A stretch of DNA of 12,470 nt from JAZQLP01 sp045542755 (GTDB taxonomy: Bacteria > Bacillota > Clostridia > Oscillospirales > UBA644): positions 1 to 12,470 of the forward strand of contig JAZQLP010000038.1 in NCBI GenBank assembly GCA_045542755.1, read 5' to 3'. Position 1 is the stretch's first letter. Every line of letters starts with the position of its first letter. Position numbers and translations under genes: made by a program. The notes under the pieces are model-generated. The model worked only from the letters and a program-made list of their open reading frames with translations. It had not been told where the DNA came from and made no database searches. Below are positions 1 to 7,117 of the stretch, in pieces.

Positions 1-22
1 AGCCGCCGCAAATGCGTCGGCT
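1..22 (-). terminator. Probable terminator hairpin cut by the window edge
   Basis: Bases 1-9 and 14-22 form a nine-pair stem with one mismatch (6/17) around the loop AAAT. It lies 17 bases past the stop codon of the minus-strand phosphoesterase gene, where its terminator would be expected. The U-tract that would confirm a Rho-independent terminator would lie to the left of base 1 and cannot be seen. Confidence 0.5.
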
Positions 23-38
23 TCTCTGTTTATTCGGT

Positions 39-1496
39 TCAGTTTACAAAGGTTATTCTGCCCTCTATCCTGCTGTCGGTAAAGCCGTGGGAGGACATTT
101 CCTCGTCTATAAGGGCTATGGCCGATCCGGAGATTATTGAGGCAGGGGCGGAAAGGTCGTCCTCGGTTATGCCGAAGAACTTATCCATATTAAGGTAGTG
201 GTAGTCCTGCAAGGATAACGAATATACCCTATCGTCCTCAATTTCCTTACCCTTAAAGGTCATGGAGAGAAGGTAGAGGTCTTTTCTGTCGTAGACAAGC
301 TTGACCCCCGAGGACACCTGGTAAAATTCCTTTCTTTCCTCTGCGGTACCTGCCCCCAGACAGAAGTCGAACATCTTTTTAAGGACCATGCCCGTGACCT
401 TGATTCCGTATATTTTATCGTCAAAGGTATAAACGGCGATAAGCCTTTCGTAGGTTACTATTGGTCCAAGCTCCTTTTTACGGATACTTCCCGACGCCAC
501 AAGAGAGATGTCGGTACCAACGCCCTTCCGGATAATGTCCGCAAAAAGATTTCCAAGCTCGGTCTCCTGATACTTTGAGGGATGGGTCAGAACTCTGTCA
601 AATCGGGTGATTATACGGGAGAACTTCTTATCAGTCTGTGTCTTATAATTATATATTAGGTATCTCAAATCGTCGTCCTGAGGGCAATGGCTGTCGTCAA
701 TAGGTACACATTCCCATTTATAGGACTCGATAACGTTCTTTTTAATATCTATCTCAATATCAAATCTGCCTATACGGCCGGTACCTGTACCTGCCTGGAC
801 TATAATAATACCGTTCTCAATAATAGGCTCTTCCATGAAGGTATGGGAGTGACCGCCTATGATTATATCAACGCCGCAGTCGGGAGAAAGCTTTCTGGCA
901 AGCTTTTTATCCTGCTCTACCCCAATATGGGTAAGAAGAACCGTAAGGTCTATATTCATGCCCTTGGTCATGGCGCATATCTTCTCTATTTCGGTGGCAG
1001 CGTCGTCCACGTCAACCAATGACCCTACAAGGTCCTCGGTTTTCGTCTGGCTCAGTACGTCCTCGGTCACCGCTCCGATAAAGAGTATACGCATACCGTC
1101 CTTTTCCATTATCATATAGGGACGGAAAAGCCTGGTGCCCGTGGAGCGGATATACATATTGGCGTTTATGATGGGGAACTTGGCGCACTTTTCAATAAGG
1201 AGCAGATGTCCAAGCCCATAATCAGCCTCGTGATTGCCTATGGTAAACACGTCGGGAGCGAGAAGGTTCATTATCTCAACGGTGGAGATGCCCTTGTACT
1301 CGGAGTCGATTACCGAGCCCCTGAACATATCCCCGGCAATGGCGTATGCAACGTTCTTTTCGGTCTGACGCACCTGATTTATATATCCCGAAAGAAGGGA
1401 GATACCTCCCACCTGCTTACCGTCGGTGATTTCCCCGAGAAAATCCCCGTGCATGTCGTTTGAGTGTAAGAGTGTAAGTTTTTTTATTTTTTTCAT
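39..1496 (-). CDS. Bifunctional metallophosphatase/5'-nucleotidase-like phosphoesterase
   Basis: A 485-residue two-domain protein of the UshA/5'-nucleotidase family, which hydrolyses phosphomonoesters such as nucleotides using two metal ions. The N-terminal metallophosphatase domain shows the metal-ligand motifs in order: NDMHG (D14, H16), GDMF (D56), GNHE (N88, H89), THIG (H190) and GGHSH (H216, H218). From about residue 300 a C-terminal 5'-nucleotidase domain follows (ELGNLFADIIRKG, then VTYERLIAVYTFDD). No signal peptide or lipobox is visible, so it is probably cytoplasmic, unlike secreted UshA. The ATG at 1496 is chosen because AAAGGTGGG lies about seven bases upstream and the motif-bearing strand starts ten residues later; an upstream ATG at 1586 would lie upstream of the promoter -35 box. 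The exact substrate is unknown. It is transcribed alone from the promoter at 1551-1579. Confidence 0.88.
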   Translation of the reverse strand: MKKIKKLTLLHSNDMHGDFLGEITDGKQVGGISLLSGYINQVRQTEKNVAYAIAGDMFRGSVIDSEYKGISTVEIMNLLAPDVFTIGNHEADYGLGHLLLIEKCAKFPIINANMYIRSTGTRLFRPYMIMEKDGMRILFIGAVTEDVLSQTKTEDLVGSLVDVDDAATEIEKICAMTKGMNIDLTVLLTHIGVEQDKKLARKLSPDCGVDIIIGGHSHTFMEEPIIENGIIIVQAGTGTGRIGRFDIEIDIKKNVIESYKWECVPIDDSHCPQDDDLRYLIYNYKTQTDKKFSRIITRFDRVLTHPSKYQETELGNLFADIIRKGVGTDISLVASGSIRKKELGPIVTYERLIAVYTFDDKIYGIKVTGMVLKKMFDFCLGAGTAEERKEFYQVSSGVKLVYDRKDLYLLSMTFKGKEIEDDRVYSLSLQDYHYLNMDKFFGITEDDLSAPASIISGSAIALIDEEMSSHGFTDSRIEGRITFVN

Positions 1497-1550
1497 GGGA
1501 AACCCACCTTTCCTTGCAGGGCGTTTACGCCTACAATATTTTCTATCTCT

Positions 1551-1579
1551 ATTATACACTATTTTTGACGTTTTTGCAA
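1551..1579 (-). promoter_or_regulatory. Sigma-A type promoter for the phosphoesterase gene
   Basis: On the minus strand TTGCAA (1574-1579) and TATAAT (1551-1556) are separated by exactly 17 bases. Transcription would start near 1544 and give a leader of about 48 bases before the ATG at 1496. The leader holds a small GGCG-TAAA-CGCC hairpin at 1520-1531, too short to interpret. Confidence 0.75.
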
Positions 1580-1588
1580 CCCCCAAGA

Positions 1589-1636
1589 AAAAATATATAG
1601 GAGAGCACCCGTTTGGGTACTCTCCTATATATTTTT
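1589..1636 (-). terminator. Rho-independent terminator of the arginine operon
   Basis: Bases 1589-1610 and 1615-1636 form a 22-pair stem with the four-base loop GTTT. On the minus-strand RNA the only irregular pair is a G-U wobble; on the plus strand it is a C-A mismatch. The A/T-rich base of the stem supplies the U-tract on the minus transcript. It starts 12 bases past the argF stop and lies just upstream of the phosphoesterase promoter, so it separates the two units. Confidence 0.88.
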
Positions 1637-1648
1637 ATGTAGCTTTAT

Positions 1649-2569
1649 TTAGTTTTGTTCCTTGTTGCCCATGGTCTTTACAAGAACGGCCTTCTGGGCG
1701 TGGAGTCTGTTTTCGGCCTCGTCGAATATCTCGTCGGCGTGCTTTTCAAAAACGGAGGAGGTGATTTCCTCTTCTCTGTGGGCGGGAAGACAGTGAAGAA
1801 CCATAGCGTCGGGCTTTGCGTAGGTCATAAGCTCGTCGTTTATCTGGAAGGACTTGAACACCTTTTTTCTTTCCTCGGCCTCACCTTCCTGACCCATGGA
1901 TGCCCAAACGTCGGTATACATAACGTCAGCGTCCTTTGCGGCGGCGGTGATGTCGTCGGTAACGAGAAGGTCGTAGCCCTCGTTTTTAGCCCATTCCATA
2001 ATTCCCGCATCGGGCTGATAGCCATTGGGGCAACCTACGGCAACACTCATGCCCATTTTCAGACAGCCAACGATAAGGGAGTTTGCCATATTGTTGCCGT
2101 CACCGATAAAGCAGAGCTTCTGGCCGGCGAGCTTACCTCTGTGTTCTCTTATTGTCATAAGGTCAGCAAGTACCTGACAGGGGTGAGCAAAGTCGGTAAG
2201 GCCGTTGATTACGGGAATAGAGCCGTAATAAGCAAGAGCCTCAACCTCGGCCTGCTCGAAGGTTCTTATCATTATACCGTCAAGATAACGGGAAAGAACG
2301 CGGGCGGTGTCCTGTACGGGCTCTCCGCGGCCTATCTGAAGGTCGTTGGAGGAAAGAAAGAGGGCGGAGCCGCCAAGGTCGTACATGCCAACCTCGAAGG
2401 ATACGCGGGTACGGGTGGAGGACTTCTGGAATATCATACCAAGAGTCTTTCCTGCAAGATGATGATGAACGATGCCGTTCTTCTTTTCAAATTTAAGCTG
2501 GTCGGCAAGATTAAGTATCTCGGTTATCTCCTGAGAGGTAAGGTCGAGAAGTTTAAGCAGATGTTTCAT
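1649..2569 (-). CDS. argF: Ornithine carbamoyltransferase
   Basis: A 306-residue enzyme that transfers the carbamoyl group of carbamoyl phosphate to ornithine to give citrulline; cytoplasmic, normally a trimer. The carbamoyl-phosphate loop SSTRTR is at residues 50-55, HPCQ at 129-132, the ornithine-side DVWASMGQE in the second domain, and HCLPAHR at 259-265, which separates OTCases from aspartate carbamoyltransferases. HREEE replaces the more common HRGEE, a mild variation. Length is normal for the family. The ATG overlaps the argD stop by four bases (ATGA), which indicates translational coupling, and it is the last gene before the operon terminator. A catabolic arcB role is less likely because all neighbours are biosynthetic. 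Confidence 0.96.
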   Translation of the reverse strand: MKHLLKLLDLTSQEITEILNLADQLKFEKKNGIVHHHLAGKTLGMIFQKSSTRTRVSFEVGMYDLGGSALFLSSNDLQIGRGEPVQDTARVLSRYLDGIMIRTFEQAEVEALAYYGSIPVINGLTDFAHPCQVLADLMTIREHRGKLAGQKLCFIGDGNNMANSLIVGCLKMGMSVAVGCPNGYQPDAGIMEWAKNEGYDLLVTDDITAAAKDADVMYTDVWASMGQEGEAEERKKVFKSFQINDELMTYAKPDAMVLHCLPAHREEEITSSVFEKHADEIFDEAENRLHAQKAVLVKTMGNKEQN

Positions 2570-3729
2570 TGTGCAAGAACCTCCTTAATGACTGCAACGG
2601 CTTTTTCAAGCTCTTCGTAAGTGATTACATAGGGGGGAAGAAGTCTGACCTTGGTCTTTGCGGAAAGCACCAAAACTCCCCTCTCCATACATTCAAGTAT
2701 GACTTCCTTTGCGGGTTTTTCAGTTTCAACGCCTATCATAAGGCCCTTACCCGAAAGGCTTTTAACTCCCTTTGCTCCCGAAAGAGCAGAGAAGATATAT
2801 TCTGATTTTTTTCTTATATCCTCAAGCATCTTTTCATCCAATCGCTTAAGGACGGAGATAGCACCCGCACAGCATACGGGATTTCCGCCAAAGGTGGAGC
2901 CGTGGGTACCCGGGGTGTAGGTGTCCTTTACCTTCTCACCCAGCATTGTAGCGCCTATGGGGAGGCCGCCCCCAAGTCCCTTTGCGGTGGTGACTATGTC
3001 GGGCTGAATACCGTAGTCCATATATGCGTAAAGGCTACCCGTTCTTCCGTTACCAGTCTGTACCTCGTCGATTATAAGAAGCATATCCTTCTTTTCGGCA
3101 AGGGCGGCAACCTTCTCCACGTAGTCCTTTTCAAGGGCGTAAACGCCCCCCTCGCCCTGAACAAGCTCCATCATTATTGCGGCGCAAGGGTACTGCTCCG
3201 CAAGCGCCTCAACCTCTGAAAAATCCTGAGCCGAAGCGTATACAAAGCCCTCGGTAAAGGGGTGGAATATGGTGTGGAAGGAATCCTGACCCGTGGCGGC
3301 CAGAGTGGTCACCGTACGGCCGTGGAAGCTGTTTTTAAGGGTGATTATATAATGACGGCCTTCGCCGTATTTATCGAAGGAATACTTTCTTGCCGCCTTT
3401 ATGGCGCATTCGTTTGCCTCGGCACCTGAGTTTGAGAAGAATACCTTCTTCATTCCCGTGCGTTCACAAAGCATCTCTGCAAGCTCTGCGCAGGGGCCGG
3501 TGTAGTAGAGATTTGAGGTGTGCTGAAGGGAGTCAAGCTGTGCTATTACAGCTTCTTTCCACTCATCGTCGGCAATGCCCATACTGTTAACGGCAATACC
3601 GCTACCCATATCTATATATTCTTTGCCACCGTCGTCGTAAACCTTGGCGCCCTTACCCCTTACGAGAGTAAGAGGAAATCTGCCGTATGAGGAGGCTATA
3701 TATTTACTGTCTTTTTCCTGAATGGTCAT
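2566..3729 (-). CDS. argD: Acetylornithine aminotransferase
   Basis: A 387-residue class III PLP aminotransferase that converts N-acetylglutamate semialdehyde and glutamate to N-acetylornithine and 2-oxoglutarate. Visible motifs are NSGAEANE at 100-107, FHGRT at 135-139, the cofactor aspartate in IIDEVQTGNGRTG (D221) and the Schiff-base lysine in TTAKGLGGGLPIGA (K250), followed by HGSTFGGNP. Full length, no damage. AAAGG lies about 12 bases before the ATG. Nine bases separate it from argB upstream, and its stop overlaps the argF start. Related ornithine or succinylornithine aminotransferases share these motifs; the operon position decides for ArgD. Confidence 0.95.
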   Translation of the reverse strand: MTIQEKDSKYIASSYGRFPLTLVRGKGAKVYDDGGKEYIDMGSGIAVNSMGIADDEWKEAVIAQLDSLQHTSNLYYTGPCAELAEMLCERTGMKKVFFSNSGAEANECAIKAARKYSFDKYGEGRHYIITLKNSFHGRTVTTLAATGQDSFHTIFHPFTEGFVYASAQDFSEVEALAEQYPCAAIMMELVQGEGGVYALEKDYVEKVAALAEKKDMLLIIDEVQTGNGRTGSLYAYMDYGIQPDIVTTAKGLGGGLPIGATMLGEKVKDTYTPGTHGSTFGGNPVCCAGAISVLKRLDEKMLEDIRKKSEYIFSALSGAKGVKSLSGKGLMIGVETEKPAKEVILECMERGVLVLSAKTKVRLLPPYVITYEELEKAVAVIKEVLAQ

Positions 3730-3738
3730 TAAGCAACG

Positions 3739-4620
3739 TTACCTTTCTGTAAGCCCGTAGGACTCTTCGCCTATGAGCATAGTACCGATACCTTCATCGG
3801 TAAGGATTTCCATTATTATGGAGTGAGGAACGGTGCCGTCAATAACGAACACCCTCTTTACACCGCGTCTGATAGCGTCTATACAGCAGTTAACCTTGGG
3901 TATCATACCGCCCGAGATAACGCCGTCACGCATAAGCTGGGGAGCGTCACTTACGGGAATAACGGGAATGAGGGAGGAGGGATCGTCCTTATCTCTCATT
4001 ATACCGCAGATGTCGGTCATATTGATAAGGCTTTCAGCACCCAGAGTGCCTGCAATTCTTGCAGCGGCGGTGTCTGCGTTTATGTTGTAAACGTTGCCCT
4101 CTTTATCGTAGCCAACGGTGGAGATAACGGGGATGTAGCCCTTTTCAAGAAGGTCGGTTATGGGCTCGGCGTTTACGGAGGTGATGTCACCCACAAAGCC
4201 CAGTCTTTCATCTGCGGTCTTCGCCTCAATCATATGTCCGTCTATACCGCAAAGACCTATGGCCTTGCCGCCCTTGGTCTGAATGAGGTTTACCAGATCC
4301 TTGTTTATCTTTCCTGCAAGAACCATCTGTACCACGCTTGCTGTTTCGGCATCGGTAACGCGGAGTCCGTCAACAAACTCGCTCTTTTTGCCAAGTCTTG
4401 CAAGGGTATCGGAGATTTCGGGGCCACCACCGTGAACCAGAACGACCTTGATACCGATAAGGGAAAGAAGTACTATATCTCCCATTACCATCTTTTTCAG
4501 GGTCTCATCGGTCATTGCGTGTCCGCCGTACTTGATAACGAGGACTTTGCCTGCGTATTTCTGTATGTAAGGAAGGGCGTTAATAAGAATTTCTGCCCTC
4601 TGCTGATTATCTAATCTCAT
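3739..4620 (-). CDS. argB: Acetylglutamate kinase, probably arginine-sensitive type
   Basis: A 293-residue amino-acid kinase that phosphorylates N-acetylglutamate with ATP. KYGGHAM at 30-36 and VHGGGPEI near 62-69 form the phosphate and substrate loops; NADTAAARIAGTLGAESLINMTD is the typical C-terminal nucleotide-side segment. About 25 residues precede the first core strand (NQQRAEILINALPYIQKYAGK). In the family such an N-terminal helix marks the hexameric, arginine-inhibited enzymes, while the short 258-residue type lacks it, so feedback inhibition by arginine is inferred. The ATG at 4620 is preceded by GGTG at six bases; a GTG at 4629 in frame would add three residues (MKK) and cannot be excluded. 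Forty-four bases separate it from argJ. Confidence 0.94.
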   Translation of the reverse strand: MRLDNQQRAEILINALPYIQKYAGKVLVIKYGGHAMTDETLKKMVMGDIVLLSLIGIKVVLVHGGGPEISDTLARLGKKSEFVDGLRVTDAETASVVQMVLAGKINKDLVNLIQTKGGKAIGLCGIDGHMIEAKTADERLGFVGDITSVNAEPITDLLEKGYIPVISTVGYDKEGNVYNINADTAAARIAGTLGAESLINMTDICGIMRDKDDPSSLIPVIPVSDAPQLMRDGVISGGMIPKVNCCIDAIRRGVKRVFVIDGTVPHSIIMEILTDEGIGTMLIGEESYGLTER

Positions 4621-4664
4621 TTTTTTCACCGTTTTTTATCTGTTTATGTGTTGCGCAGATTATT

Positions 4665-5879
4665 TTATGTACGGTAGTCACCGTTTATCTTAACGTAATC
4701 GTAGGTCAGGTCGCAGCCCCAAGCGGTAGCACTTCCTTCACCGGAATTAAGCTCAATAAGTATCTGTATTTCCTTTTCGGAGAGAATCTTCTTTGCTTCC
4801 TCTTCGGAGAAGTCAACTCCTGCACCGTCCTTGCAGACCTCAATTTTACCTGCATTAGACTGGAAAGCAACGTCGGTCTTTAATACGTCAACGTCAGCTC
4901 CGCTGTAACCTACCGCGCAAAGCACACGGCCCCAGTTTGCATCGGCGCCGAACATAGCGGCCTTGAGGAGGGAGGAGCAGATTACTGATTTTGCAACTAT
5001 TTTTGCATTTTCAAGGTCAACCGCGCCCGTAACCTTACATTCAAGGAGCTTGGTAGCACCTTCACCGTCCTTTGCAATGGAGCGGCAGAGGTATCTGGTA
5101 ACGGTATTGAGGGCCTTCTTGAACTCGTCGTAGTCCTCGCCGTAATCAAATATCTGGTCGTTACCCGCCATGCCGTTGGCAAGTACGGTAACCATATCGT
5201 TGGTGGATGTGTCCCCGTCAATGCTTATCATATTGAAGGTGTCCTGAACGTCGTTTCTCAGGGCGTTACGAAGCATAAAGGGAGTGATATTAACGTCAGA
5301 GGTAATAAACACAAGCATGGTGGCCATGTTGGGATGAATCATGCCCGAGCCCTTTGCTATACCGCCCATATGACAGGTCTTACCGCCTGCGGTAAAGGAA
5401 ACGGCGATTTCCTTGACCATTGTGTCGGTGGTCATTATACCCTCTGCGGCGTAAAGGCTGTTATCACCAAGCCCTTCCACAAGTGCGGGAATGCCGTTGG
5501 CAATGGGGGTTATGTCAAGAGGCTGACCGATAACGCCGGTAGATGCAACAACCACGTCCTTGGGGTCTATGTTAAGAGCCTTTGCAGTAAGCTGACAGGT
5601 CTTTTCGGCAATCTCAACGCCGTTAGCGTTGCAGGTGTTTGCGTTGCCCGAGTTACAGATAACCGCCTGAGCGTAGCCGTCCTCAATGTTATTTTTGGTA
5701 ACGGTAAGAGGCGCGCCCTTTACCTTATTCTGGGTGTAAACGCAGGCTGCAGAAGCCTTGGTTTCGCTATATATAAGGGCAATATCCCTCTTAGTCTTAT
5801 TTTTACGGATACCGCAATGAACGCCGTTAGCGGTAAATCCCTTTGCAGCACAAACGCCGCCATTAATTATCTCTATCAT
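4665..5879 (-). CDS. argJ: Glutamate N-acetyltransferase (ornithine acetyltransferase)
   Basis: A 404-residue ArgJ, an N-terminal-nucleophile enzyme that moves the acetyl group from N-acetylornithine to glutamate and so recycles it. The self-cleavage site is in KGSGMIHPNMATML: the bond between A186 and T187 would be cut, leaving T187 as nucleophile at the start of the beta chain. STGVIG at 113-118 supplies the expected oxyanion-hole Thr-Gly. Length is normal. Whether it also accepts acetyl-CoA (bifunctional) cannot be told from sequence by eye. No separate argA or argE is in the window. An AGGA lies 11 bases before the ATG; argC ends 18 bases upstream. Confidence 0.95.
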   Translation of the reverse strand: MIEIINGGVCAAKGFTANGVHCGIRKNKTKRDIALIYSETKASAACVYTQNKVKGAPLTVTKNNIEDGYAQAVICNSGNANTCNANGVEIAEKTCQLTAKALNIDPKDVVVASTGVIGQPLDITPIANGIPALVEGLGDNSLYAAEGIMTTDTMVKEIAVSFTAGGKTCHMGGIAKGSGMIHPNMATMLVFITSDVNITPFMLRNALRNDVQDTFNMISIDGDTSTNDMVTVLANGMAGNDQIFDYGEDYDEFKKALNTVTRYLCRSIAKDGEGATKLLECKVTGAVDLENAKIVAKSVICSSLLKAAMFGADANWGRVLCAVGYSGADVDVLKTDVAFQSNAGKIEVCKDGAGVDFSEEEAKKILSEKEIQILIELNSGEGSATAWGCDLTYDYVKINGDYRT

Positions 5880-5897
5880 ATCTATATCCGTCCTATT

Positions 5898-6836
5898 TTA
5901 CTTTTCAAGAATAAGTCCGTCGGTTTCTTCTCTGCCCAGCATAAGGTTCATACACTGTACTGCGGCACCCGAAGCACCTTTTCCCAGGTTATCGTATCTG
6001 GCAATAAGAACCAATCTGTCGTCATTTCCGCCTACCGTAAGAGTCATGGAATCAAGACCCGAGAAAGCGCCTGCGGAAGCAAATCCGTCCCCGTCAACCT
6101 CAGAAGAGAAGCTGACCACGGGGCCATTGTAAAACTCGCTGTAAAGCTTGGCTATGCTATCTTTGGTATATCCCTTTTTAAGCATACTGCCAAAGAGGGG
6201 TACCGTTACCTCCATACCGCTGTAAAAATCACCCACAACGGGAACGAATACGGGGTCAAAGTCAAGGCCGCTGATCTTCTTCATTTCGGGAAGATGCTTG
6301 TGGGTCTGTGTAAGTCCGTACTGGCGGGGAGCATCGTAAAGGGAAGGTCTTTCCTCGCCCTCGTAAGCGGCTATCATCTTTTTACCGCCGCCGCTGTATC
6401 CCGTAAGAGAAAAGGCGGAGAGCAATGAGTCGGGTGAAATAATACCCGCCTTAACCAAAGGCGCTACCAGAGCAATAAAGCCGCTGGCGTGACAGCCGGG
6501 AACGGCGGTACGCTTTGAATTTATAACCGCCTGTCTTCGCTCCGAAGAAAGCTCGGGGAACCCGTACACCCATTCGGGGGATGTTCTGTGAGCCGTGGAG
6601 GTGTCTATTACCTTGGTATTTTCATTTTTTATAAAGCTTACCGATTCTCTTGCCGCATCGTCGGGAAGACAAAGGAAAGCTATATCGCAGTCGTTAATGG
6701 CTTCTGCTCTTCTTTTGGGGTCTTTTCTCTCTTCTTCGGGAAGAACGATGAGAGAAATGTCCTTCATGGCGGAAAGCCTGTCAAATATTCTCAGACCGGT
6801 GGTGCCTTCACGGCCGTCAATAAATACGTTATACAT
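5898..6836 (-). CDS. argC: N-acetyl-gamma-glutamyl-phosphate reductase, short (type 2) form
   Basis: A 312-residue NADPH-dependent reductase that makes N-acetylglutamate semialdehyde. The N-terminus YNVFIDGREGTTGLRI is the dinucleotide-binding loop in the form typical of the short ArgC group (the 'ArgC other' family) rather than the longer GxSGYxG type of B. subtilis. DTSTAHRTSPEWVYGFPEL precedes the catalytic cysteine C115 in PGCHASGFIAL. First gene of the operon. The ATG at 6836 is chosen over an in-frame ATG at 6911 because AAAGGA sits eight bases upstream, the family starts here, and the longer form would begin upstream of the promoter. Confidence 0.94.
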   Translation of the reverse strand: MYNVFIDGREGTTGLRIFDRLSAMKDISLIVLPEEERKDPKRRAEAINDCDIAFLCLPDDAARESVSFIKNENTKVIDTSTAHRTSPEWVYGFPELSSERRQAVINSKRTAVPGCHASGFIALVAPLVKAGIISPDSLLSAFSLTGYSGGGKKMIAAYEGEERPSLYDAPRQYGLTQTHKHLPEMKKISGLDFDPVFVPVVGDFYSGMEVTVPLFGSMLKKGYTKDSIAKLYSEFYNGPVVSFSSEVDGDGFASAGAFSGLDSMTLTVGGNDDRLVLIARYDNLGKGASGAAVQCMNLMLGREETDGLILEK

Positions 6837-6864
6837 AACATTCGTCCTTTGTGAACAAATCAAA

Positions 6865-6882
6865 TATGAATAATTATACCAT
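6865..6882. promoter_or_regulatory. ARG-box-like operator over the -10 box of the arginine operon
   Basis: The plus strand reads TATGAATAATTATACCAT. Compared with the enterobacterial ARG box TNTGAATWWWWATTCANW, 16 of 18 positions agree. It covers the -10 hexamer at 6873-6878, so a bound ArgR/AhrC hexamer would block RNA polymerase when arginine is present. The call is by eye; half sites in Clostridia vary, and no argR gene lies in the window. Confidence 0.5.
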
Positions 6883-6901
6883 GGTAAAGACTCTTTGTCA
6901 A
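6873..6901 (-). promoter_or_regulatory. Perfect consensus sigma-A promoter of argCJBDF
   Basis: On the minus strand TTGACA (6896-6901) and TATAAT (6873-6878) are separated by exactly 17 bases, a full match to the vegetative consensus. Transcription would start near 6866 and give a leader of about 30 bases, too short for a riboswitch or T-box, so control by an operator is more likely than attenuation. Confidence 0.9.
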
Positions 6902-6908
6902 TAAACAT

Positions 6909-6920
6909 CACAATATTGTG
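6909..6920. repeat. Perfect 12-base palindrome just upstream of the argC -35 box
   Basis: CACAATATTGTG is an exact inverted repeat that starts eight bases upstream of the -35 hexamer. Its position fits a regulator-binding site, but it does not resemble an ARG box, and a palindrome of this length in A/T-rich DNA can occur by chance. Confidence 0.35.
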
Positions 6921-6992
6921 CGAATTAGAGATAATTATAGATATAATGTTACTTTTTTGCCCAAAATAACTCTTGAATTTATTCTGTATTTA

Positions 6993-7036
6993 TGCATATT
7001 TATGCGTGAATATTCAGAATATTGTATAAATATACA
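6993..7036. promoter_or_regulatory. Cluster of inverted repeats, possible distal ArgR sites
   Basis: Three inverted repeats lie close together in the A/T-rich stretch upstream of argC: TGCATATTTATGCG (6993-7006, one base off perfect), TGAATATTCA (7007-7016, perfect) and TGTATAAATATACA (7023-7036, perfect). The first and third have the ARG-box layout of two five-base half sites around four A/T bases. Their centres are about 126 and 156 bases from the centre of the promoter-proximal box, so cooperative binding with a DNA loop is possible. The stretch 6837-7117 holds no gene; besides these it contains the argC promoter, the palindrome at 6909 and the terminator at 7073. Confidence 0.35.
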
Positions 7037-7072
7037 TTATTCAATAAAGGGGGCATTACATTTGCATAAAAG

Positions 7073-7100
7073 GAAAAGACCGACAGAAGTCGGTCTTTTC
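7073..7100 (-). terminator. Rho-independent terminator of the lipoprotein gene
   Basis: A perfect 12-pair stem (7073-7084 with 7089-7100) closes a four-base loop. On the minus strand it follows the lipoprotein stop by 17 bases and is followed by CCTTTTAT. It should protect the arginine promoter downstream from read-through. Confidence 0.85.
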
Positions 7101-7117
7101 AAATAAGTATTTAGCTA

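Noticed and set aside
1655..2620. A 321-codon plus-strand frame opposite argF
   Set aside because: The argF product on the other strand has all catalytic motifs; the antisense frame has none and crosses the argD/argF junction.
3823..4614. A 263-codon plus-strand frame opposite argB
   Set aside because: It is an antisense shadow of argB; ArgB motifs on the minus strand are complete.
5334..6428. A 364-codon plus-strand frame opposite argJ and argC
   Set aside because: It spans two real genes in antisense, has no ribosome site and no family features.
6837..6901. Riboswitch or T-box leader for the arginine operon
   Set aside because: The predicted leader is only about 30 bases, too short for either, and has no terminator-antiterminator pair.
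6918..7106. A 62-codon plus-strand frame in the argC upstream region
   Set aside because: No ribosome site, low-complexity A/T-driven composition, and it runs through the inverted repeats and the lipoprotein terminator.
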